From Mediterraneibacter faecis JCM 15917 (GTDB taxonomy: Bacteria; Bacillota; Clostridia; Lachnospirales; Lachnospiraceae), in assembly GCA_001312505.1 (NCBI GenBank), contig BBDW01000002.1:269676-333675 (forward strand): a DNA stretch of 64,000 bases. The letters are read 5' to 3'. Below, piece after piece: positions 57,205 to 64,000 of the stretch. The translations under genes were made by a program, and so were the position numbers. Under the pieces are notes generated by a model that was not told the origin of the DNA, did no database searches, and saw only the letters and a list, made by a program, of their open reading frames with translations. Positions within the stretch are counted from its first letter, which is position 1. Every line of letters begins with the position of its first letter.

Positions 57205-58208
57205 TCATGTTAATTGACGGATGCTTTCCTTATAATGCATGGTTGGTTTGTGCATTATCGTTTTTGGATAATCAGAGTAGTCACCACAAATACGTCTGTA
57301 AAGAAGTTTTCCAGCCTCTGTGCCCATGACATTAGTAGCTGTTCAGCAAAAGACAGTGGTGGATTTACTACATTTGCAAGTGGAAAGTTGTCAAATCCAA
57401 TAACCGAGATATCATCTGGTATTTTTAATCGTAAATAGTTAATTGCAAGATAAGCACCAATAGTCATATCATAGTTACTGATGAATATGGCTGTTGGTCT
57501 TTTTTGGAGTTTGCACAAACGCATCATAGCTTCATAACCACCGTCTATACAGTAATCTCCGCATTGAATATAATCATCTGTAATTGTTAAACCAGCGTTT
57601 GTCATCGCTTTTTTATATCCATTTAGACGTCCATTACTAGTATAATGATTCGGACTTCCGGTGATAATAGCAATATCTTTATGTCCCAAATCAATTAAAC
57701 GTTGAGTAGATTCATATCCCGCCAGTTCATTATCAAGAACGATGCAATCTGTTGCATGATCTTGGATTTCCTGGTCAAGTAGAATCAATGGAATATTACT
57801 TTTCTGAATCATTTCAATTTGTTTACCATCGGAGGCGTACGGAATCAGAACGATTCCATCAACCATACGATCAATTAGATACTGAGTTTTTCGCAATTCC
57901 ATTTCTGCATTGTTGTGGCATTCGCACACAATAACACTATATCCTAAAGGTAATAATGTTGATTCGATTGATGAAATCATAGAAGTACAAAATGTAGAAT
58001 CTAACATTGGCAACAAAATAGCAACAGAGAAAGATTTTGCATTGCGTAGTCCTTTTGCGATATTGTTTGGATGAAAATCAAGTTCTTTGATTGCTTCTTC
58101 TATAGCTAAACGAGTATTTTCTTTTACAGTTTTGCCATTAATGTATTTAGAAACTGTACCGACAGAAAGTCCGGCACGAGCGGCAACATCTCGAATTGTT
58201 GAAGCCAA
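57205..58208 (-). CDS. LacI-family regulator (frameshift near 57346)
   Basis: Reads from TTG 58208 (GGGAGG eight bases upstream): N-terminal helix-turn-helix STIRDVAARAGLSVGTVSKYING, then a periplasmic-binding-like sugar domain. Near the end one C is missing; restored, SFAEQPTNVMGTEAGKLLYRRICGD continues to the TGA at 57205, next to the hydrolase stop. As given the frame ends at 57255 with an abnormal tail. Convergent with the importer operon, and the likely binder of the two ACCGGT operators. Confidence 0.88.
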
Positions 58209-58247
58209 TATAATGCCTCCCTTCATAAATATGATAATTATATAAAA

Positions 58248-58276
58248 ATTTTAGCATAATTAATAAAAGAAATCAA
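58248..58276 (-). promoter_or_regulatory. Promoter of the LacI gene
   Basis: On the minus strand TTGATT, 17 bases, TAAAAT. Confidence 0.7.
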
Positions 58277-58571
58277 ATGTTATAAAAAATGCTTTCTGAA
58301 TTTTAAACATATCGAATTCAATAGGTTTAAAGTAGAATTAATGATATAAGCAAAAGTAAATGTCCCAATAATCAGTAGATCAATGAATGATTTGCTGATG
58401 TTTCTTTATATGAATGAGTTAATCTATGAGATAATATAAGAAAACTGCAAAAATGTTAGAGCTCGCTTGAAACAAAAAACAATTATTTTTGAAAATTAAG
58501 GGGATATTTTCGTTTTGAATCCGTCTAATCTATGTAAATAAAAGCTGGCTGGCAAAAAGGGGGGTACCAAA
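58277..58571. other. AT-rich intergenic stretch before the ECF sigma gene
   Basis: No gene. A TGAAAA and a CGTT box about 16 bases apart (about 58489-58515) may be an ECF-type autoregulated promoter, but it is weak. The run of six G (58559-58564) is at the ribosome binding site. Confidence 0.35.
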
Positions 58572-59057
58572 TTGACGAAGGAGGCACTTGGAGAATTGAT
58601 TCTTTCATCAGAGCGACAATTGTATGCAACAGCAAAAACAATTTTGTCAGATGACCAGGATTGTGCTGATGCAATACAAGAATCGATTGTGAAAGCATTT
58701 TCTAAAATAGATACATTAAAAAAAGATCGCTATGCAAAGACCTGGTTGATGCGGATATTAATCAATGAATGCTATAACATTGCAAGGCGCATCAACGTCA
58801 ATGAACCTTTGGATGAAGGATATGCAGAAAATATGAAGCAACCTAAAGAGAATCGGGATTACAGTGAATTGTATAGAGCTGTAAACGAACTGAAAGAAGA
58901 ACTGCGGATTCCGGTGATCCTTTATTATATGGAGGAGTTCAATATAAGAGAGATTGCTCAGATCCTTGAGATATCCGAAGGCGCTGTACAAAAGAGACTT
59001 GTAAGGGCGAGGAAAACGCTGAAAAAGAAGATTCAATTGGAGGAGATTTTTATATGA
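58572..59057 (+). CDS. ECF-type RNA polymerase sigma factor
   Basis: 161 residues from TTG 58572 (GGGGGGTACC upstream). Region 2: LYATAKTILSDDQDCADAIQESIVKAF, with TWLMRILINECYNIARR; region 4: ELRIPVILYYMEEFNIREIAQILEISEGAVQKRLVRARKTLKK. Overlaps the anti-sigma gene by four bases, the usual pairing. SigV-like. Confidence 0.92.
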   Translation: MTKEALGELILSSERQLYATAKTILSDDQDCADAIQESIVKAFSKIDTLKKDRYAKTWLMRILINECYNIARRINVNEPLDEGYAENMKQPKENRDYSELYRAVNELKEELRIPVILYYMEEFNIREIAQILEISEGAVQKRLVRARKTLKKKIQLEEIFI

Positions 59058-60498
59058 GATTAGACGAATTAAAAAACGACTTTCCAGATATTCCGGATTT
59101 TGTTCACGATATGATTCAGGAAGAAGTAGAAAAACAAGTAAATTCATCAAACCTTACACCAATGCAGAGAAAAAGCAAGTTAAACCGAAGTATAAGTAGG
59201 GTAGCGGCTGCGGCAGCTGTGTGCATTATTGCAACATCAACCGTTGCTTATGCAGGAACAAAGCTTTATCATATGTACCTTGAAAAACAGGGAAACTACG
59301 GTACTTTAACTACTATAAAATCAGATGAGAATTCTGAAGACGTAAAACTTCCAGAAGAGATTCATGAAATCTCTGTCACATCAAACTATATTCCGGAAGG
59401 GATGGAATGGATCGCCGAAGGTATAAGTTAGGCTATAAAGATACACTTGATACAGCAGGGATAACCGTTGATACTGTTTTGATGGATGAGAAGAGTCTGG
59501 ATAAATCATTGTTGGATAGAAATGTTATAGAAAGTGAAAATCATGTTTTCGGATCCTATGATGGAATTTATCTCAAATACAATACAATAAATGGAGAAAA
59601 CTCATTTGATCAAAGAATTTATCTTCTCTGTCCGAAAGAATATCGTGTTTTGACACTCTATATTGGAAATACAATTTCAAAAGAAGAAGCATATAAATTT
59701 GCTGAAAATCTTGTGATTACGGAAGAGGATGAAATGATCAAAACTGCTGACATGATTACCTGGAGTGATATTATTGAACCGACAGTCTATGCAGATAAAA
59801 TAGATGTAACAAATGGTCAGCTGTCGGTTCGTCAAATTGGAGAAGCTTTTAATTTAGATTCTTATGCTGAAGATAATAACGGAAATAACATTACTACAGA
59901 TAAGGTGACAGCTTGTGTAGATAAAGTACAGATCGCAGATAATTTACAGCTTTTAGACAGTGATAAAATTCCGAAAGTCTGGAAGACGGCAGTTGATGCA
60001 AACGGAAAACTGGTACAGAATCATTTATCATATATAAAAAAAGGTGATGGTGTAAATAATCTGGATTCAGTTGTAAGAGAAGAAAACATGGATCAGAAAT
60101 TACTGTTTTTGACTGTCACATACACAAATATATCAGAGGAAGAACTCAATCATATGCTCTATCTAGGCACGCTGATTGCTCTTTCGAAACAGAATGATGG
60201 CACGTATACTATTTACATGCCTGGTACAGAAGCTGGTGAGGATTATGATTATTATATAAGTGACAGTGTTGCCAAAACAGCTGAAATGACTTATTCCAGC
60301 GTACAAGATGACTATGGTCAAGGGAAGAATTATATTCCATCGTTAAAGCCTGGTGAGAGTGTTCAAGTCAATATGGCATGGATTGTTAATGAAAAAGATA
60401 TTAAGAATTTATATTTGAATCTGAATGGAACAGGAGGATGTTATGAAATAACTGAAAACATGTGTCATACAGGAGTCGTTTATGTTGGGAAGGAATGA
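59054..60498 (+). CDS. Membrane anti-sigma factor with large outer domain (frameshift near 59425)
   Basis: Joined, about 481 residues. Short cytoplasmic domain (MRLDELKNDFPDIPDFVHDMIQEEVEKQ), one membrane helix (VAAAAAVCIIATSTVAYAG, about residues 52-72), then an outer domain. One G missing near 59425 (after IPEGMEWIAEG, before YKLGYKDTLDT) separates the frames as given. Overlap with the sigma gene supports a regulator-sigma pair. Outer domain resembles the DUF4179/DUF4367 type. Confidence 0.82.
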
Positions 60499-60513
60499 CG
60501 GAAGGAAATAGTT

Positions 60514-61242
60514 GTGAAGAAGAAAATAATAACTTGTGCGGGTGTTTCTTTTGTCATTATATTCGTGTTACTATCTGTTAATTTCTTACAAAGCGGAACA
60601 GGTAGCATAAGTAAAGAGAATATAGAAAAAGAAAATGAATTAAAAAAAAGTCTTGATGTGGTAGCCCAAGAAGAGGAGCCAGATGAAGTATCTAAAGAAT
60701 TTGCAAACAAACTAGGAGTTGATGCAAAAAATGTTGTTTCTACAGGAAAGCAAATAGCAAGTACGAAGTATAGTTTTACAGTTTTATCTTGGACAAGAGG
60801 AAAAGAGTATCCTGGTTATGTACTTCCAAAAGGAAAAGATCTTTCCAATTATCCGGGAGCTGAATTAGATGAGCAGGGAAATATCACGAATGATTTCTCT
60901 TATATTGTAGTTAATCTTTCCGTGAAAAATCAGAGCGATAAAAAGATAGAGAACGATCTTATCTGGGGGGGTTATATTCGACTGAGATTCCTCTTTCCAC
61001 CATCAGAATATGAGGACTATGTGGGAGAAGTGTCTTATCTAGGTGAAGAGACACCAAGGGTTCTAAATCATAATTACTATGCTGAGACTTTTGAACCAGG
61101 AGAAGAAAAACAAATGGCATTGATTTTTGTTGCAAACGATGAATTATTGAAATCTGAAGCAATTTATTTGGAGATCAATCCAACGGGAGCTGTTATTGAT
61201 AATCCGGAGTATGATATCCGTCGTTATATTATATTGAATTGA
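60514..61242 (+). CDS. Membrane-anchored/secreted protein (DUF5027-like)
   Basis: About 242 residues from GTG 60514 (GGAAGGAAATAGTT). An N-terminal hydrophobic segment (about residues 5-25) anchors or exports it; no lipobox is visible. The rest is a beta-rich outer domain (YSFTVLSWTRGKEYPGY, VVNLSVKNQSDKKIEND). Follows the anti-sigma gene by 15 bases, so it is probably co-regulated. The run at 60965-60971 adds a Gly. Confidence 0.65.
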   Translation: MKKKIITCAGVSFVIIFVLLSVNFLQSGTGSISKENIEKENELKKSLDVVAQEEEPDEVSKEFANKLGVDAKNVVSTGKQIASTKYSFTVLSWTRGKEYPGYVLPKGKDLSNYPGAELDEQGNITNDFSYIVVNLSVKNQSDKKIENDLIWGGYIRLRFLFPPSEYEDYVGEVSYLGEETPRVLNHNYYAETFEPGEEKQMALIFVANDELLKSEAIYLEINPTGAVIDNPEYDIRRYIILN

Positions 61243-61275
61243 TGATACAAAGTGAAACTGAAGTAAATTATAAAA

Positions 61276-61322
61276 TGTAAGCTGTGAAAGAATGCGAAGA
61301 ATTTTCTCGCAGCTTATATTTT
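61276..61322 (+). terminator. Terminator of the sigma locus
   Basis: AAGCTGTGA pairs with TCGCAGCTT, followed by ATATTTTAT. Confidence 0.65.
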
Positions 61323-61396
61323 ATATAAGTCTTTCCCACCGATAGCGTCACCTTTATTTTCTATTTGAAAATATAACTCAAGAAAGAGGGAAAAGC

Positions 61397-62227
61397 ATGA
61401 AACAGATTTTTAAGACAGAGATGAAACGGGCAATGAGAGGAAACGGGATGGCATTATCCATACTAATAGGAATCCTTATTGGAACTGCGCATGTAATTCA
61501 GGAAATCATTCCCGCCTATCGAGCTAATCTAACGAATTTCTATAACGAATTTCCAATTCTGTCGCCACATAGTGCTGTGGAAACATGGATGGCTGGAAGT
61601 CCGTCGAATTTGGAAGGATTTATATTCTTCTTAATTCTACCTATCCTTGCAAGCCTTCCATTTGGAACTTCTTATTTTGAGGACTGCAAAGAAGGAGTAA
61701 TAAAAAATATTTATATGAGAACAAAGAGAGAAGATTATCTCAAAGCAAAATATGCTGCTGCTTTTCTGAGCGGGGGGAATTGCAGTTCTTGTTCCATTGA
61801 TTTTCAATTTAATGTGCAGTCTGGTTCTTCTGCCAAACTTAGCACCGCTTTCAACAATGGGAGATAATATACTTACACCGTTGATGCTGTTTTATAAGAT
61901 TTTCTTTACGCATCCTATGATATATACAACGTTTTTCTGGTAGTTCAATTTTTGATGTCAGGAATTTGGGCTTGTGTTTGTTTATCTGTAAATTTTTTGT
62001 CAGATTATAAAATTGTTGTATTGATCTTTCCGTTTTTTGTACAACTGATTCTGCATGTTATCTGTACAATTACAAATAATATTGCTTATTCCAGTGTATA
62101 TTGGGTTCAGCCGGGACATGGAATCGTCGCATGGTGGATTCCAGTGGTTTCAATGGGGGGGATTGGAATTCCAGTAACGTTCTTTGTATTTATGAAAAAA
62201 GGGGGGGCGAAGGAAGATGTATTCTAA
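61397..62227 (+). CDS. ABC-2-type membrane protein (two frameshifts)
   Basis: Joined, about 276 residues with about six membrane helices. The frame breaks at 61772-61777 (six G for five: FLSGGIAVLVPLIFNLM) and near 61939 (one C missing: YTTFFLVVQFLMSGIW). ATG 61397 follows AAAGAGGGAAAAGC. Seven-G runs at 62155 and 62201 add Gly. No ATPase subunit lies in the window. It overlaps the next gene. Confidence 0.7.
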
Positions 62228-62968
62228 ATCAAAACAGACATTTTATCATGTGAGAGATTCTTTGATAAAACATAGATGGCTTCTGACAGCTGAACTGATC
62301 TGGATGATAGTTTGTTCTTTTTGGACAGTGTCCGAGCAGGAGAAGATGTATCAGTTTTATAATCTTTCGGCCAGTACGATAGACTATGTTATTGCACAGC
62401 AGGGAGCAATTTATAGTGGATTGACCATATTTCCGCTTGTACTTTTTTCGTAATCAGATGCAAACAGGACAGTCTGAACATTCAATATATCTTACGGTAT
62501 CAATCGAGAAAAAGAATGTTTCAGCAACAACTGAAGGAGAGTCTGGTATATGCTGCGGGGATTTCTTTTATAATTATCCTAATGGCTACATTTACTGGCT
62601 GGATCTTTAGCAGAAATCTGATCAATTGGGATACTATGGAAAGTGTTTATTTTGGTCAGACAGGAAACGTTGTAAAGTCCCATTTTTTATCCGTGGCCGT
62701 CGTTATCTGGTTGATGTATGTTTTAAAACTGATCTTACTTTTTGTAATGGTAGATATTTTTTTGTGGTATCCAAAGACTCTGTTTTTTATTTGGATTGTT
62801 CTTTTGGTTCCACTCGGAATAGAGGCATTTCACCATGGAAAGATCTATTTTAGCCTGTTCGCAGTCTGGCAGACATCATGGAATACGCCTGGTAAGTGGC
62901 TGGGAATTATTCTGATTGGAATTGTCGTTTTATTCATCGAGAAACTGATAGGGGGAAAAGATGATTGA
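62217..62968 (+). CDS. Second ABC-2-like membrane protein (frameshift near 62450)
   Basis: ATG 62217 inside the previous gene. One T missing in the T run near 62448 separates MYSKSKQTFYHVRDSLIKHRWLLTAEL.. from FVIRCKQDSLNIQYILRYQSRKRMFQQQLKESLVYA; joined, about 250 residues. About five membrane helices. Related in architecture to its neighbours rather than recognised by sequence. Confidence 0.65.
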
Positions 62969-63001
62969 GCGGAGAGATATCTGGAGATAGGAGATGAGGC
63001 C

Positions 63002-63663
63002 ATGTGGAAAGTTAACCTGAAAATATTTTTTAAAGAAAGTTGGAAAAAGTATGGCTTTGTATTTTTGATGGTTCTCGTGCAGTGTGTAGGTTTTCGTAAT
63101 CTGATCCAACAATATAATACTGTGAATGGACAGGAGTGGAAACTTCACTTTTGGGATTATGTAATCTGCTTTTTTCAGGGGACAGTTCCTTATACACAAT
63201 CGGAAGGAAAAGAGACTTTTAATATTCCACCGTACTGGTCCTTGTATTTGATTTATTTTGTTTTACTGATCGGAAAACTGACAGGACAGCTCTCAAAAAA
63301 ATACGAACAGCAAATGCTCTTGAGCCATGTTTTAAATCATGATAATTTACAACAATTAAATATTCAGTACATAGAGTATAGCGAAAGGGAGCTACCAAAG
63401 AACGGCTTTCGGTATGGCAGAAATACTTTATCAATGGGGAATACCTTCGATCTGCAGAAATGGCAGAGGAACAGAATTACAATATGATCGATGGAAGAAT
63501 CAACAATCTGCTACCGAAAAAGGAGAATCCAGAAGTACCAAAGAAGAGGAAATCTGTCCTTTTGCGTTTGTATAAACACCGCTGTGAGGTTGCAAAGAAA
63601 CAGGGAAAGCCAATGCCGAGGCGGTATCAGGGGGGGATGGAGATGGAGCGGAATCGTAAATAG
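63002..63663 (+). CDS. Third membrane protein of the exporter-like set (probable frameshift near 63390)
   Basis: ATG 63002. Hydrophobic segments at about residues 18-32 and 81-95. As given it stops at 63487 with an odd tail; shifting near 63390 continues ERLSVWQKYFINGEYLRSAEMAEEQNYNMIDGRINNLLPKK to 63663. The exact indel is not certain. The run at 63630-63636 adds a Gly near the C-terminus. Function not recognised. Confidence 0.55.
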
Positions 63664-63672
63664 GTAAGAAAT

Positions 63673-63709
63673 GACAAAGGGTGTGGGAGAAATCTCATTG
63701 CCCTTTTTC
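63673..63709 (+). terminator. Terminator after the exporter-like set
   Basis: AAAGGG..GGGAG pairs with CTC..CCCTTT, followed by T5. From here to 63959 there is only AT-rich sequence with weak promoter-like boxes. Confidence 0.7.
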
Positions 63710-63959
63710 GAAAAAGAATTGTGTGATATATATAAAATAACCAAGTGAGAATTGTAAGTCTTGCTGAAAATATAAATGAATCGTTGAAAATATTGTGCAT
63801 AAAATGGAAAAATGATAAAATCAAAAATGTGGTGAATATAAGACATATTATTTTTGAGGAACAGAGTGATTTAGGGAATAGTATGTCTTTTTAGCATGTT
63901 CAATTAGTAGATTCGATTTCGTAAGTTTAAGATCAAGATATAAATATTGAAGGAGCAAT

Positions 63960-64000
63960 ATGAAAATACAAAAATATGTGAAAAAAGATATTATAAAAGT
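63960..64000 (+). CDS. Start of a gene cut by the right edge
   Basis: ATG 63960 with AAGGAG eight bases upstream. Only 13 codons are inside the window (MKIQKYVKKDIIK). Not identifiable. Confidence 0.5.
   Translation, partial: MKIQKYVKKDIIK

Overview
The window looks like a low-to-medium GC gut Firmicute of the family Lachnospiraceae, close to Dorea, Mediterraneibacter or Blautia. The grounds are the protein sequences, the AGGAGG ribosome binding sites, the HrcA/CIRCE heat-shock operon, the A118/80alpha-like siphophage genes, and an ABC importer/GH95 fucosidase locus suited to host glycans. I cannot name the species.

Positions 1-27.1 kb are the right-hand part of a siphophage prophage; its integrase and early genes lie off the left edge. 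In order it holds small early/late-junction genes (3-5.4 kb), an ArpU/DUF1492-like late regulator, a tRNA-Met, terminase (6.7-8.5), A118-type portal, a minor head protein with a C-terminal zinc-peptidase, a Prp-like cysteine protease, scaffold and HK97-fold capsid, connectors, tail tube, chaperones, tape measure, distal tail and fibre genes, Ig-like structural proteins, holin and a GH25 endolysin. Two cargo units (619-1377 and 5579-6484) carry their own promoters and terminators. The right boundary lies between the lysin terminator and a reverse-strand tRNA-Trp unit (about 27.1-27.4 kb).

The rest is chromosomal: a truncated AAA/PD-(D/E)XK relic; dapA (reverse) with a lysine riboswitch and a dispersed hairpin repeat in its leader; a three-gene molybdenum hydroxylase operon; an Rpn-type nuclease and a small Nif11-like gene; a GNAT enzyme; proA; hrcA-grpE-dnaK-dnaJ under CIRCE; recO; a V4R-domain protein paired with a diguanylate cyclase; glycyl-tRNA synthetase; an M18 aminopeptidase with a second copy of the repeat upstream; ppdK; a LacI-regulated sugar ABC importer with a GH95 alpha-fucosidase; and an ECF sigma/anti-sigma locus followed by membrane proteins of an ABC-2-type exporter.

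A warning about sequence quality applies throughout. Runs of exactly seven G (or C) occur where conserved proteins need only four, so an extra Gly or Pro codon has been inserted in PpdK, GlyRS, ProA, DnaJ, RecO and the hydroxylase iron-sulfur subunit. About 25 one- or two-base indels also break housekeeping and phage genes. The same errors damage a tRNA acceptor stem and one arm of terminator hairpins, so I read them as sequencing or assembly artefacts rather than real pseudogenes. Coordinates below join frames across these indels and say so.
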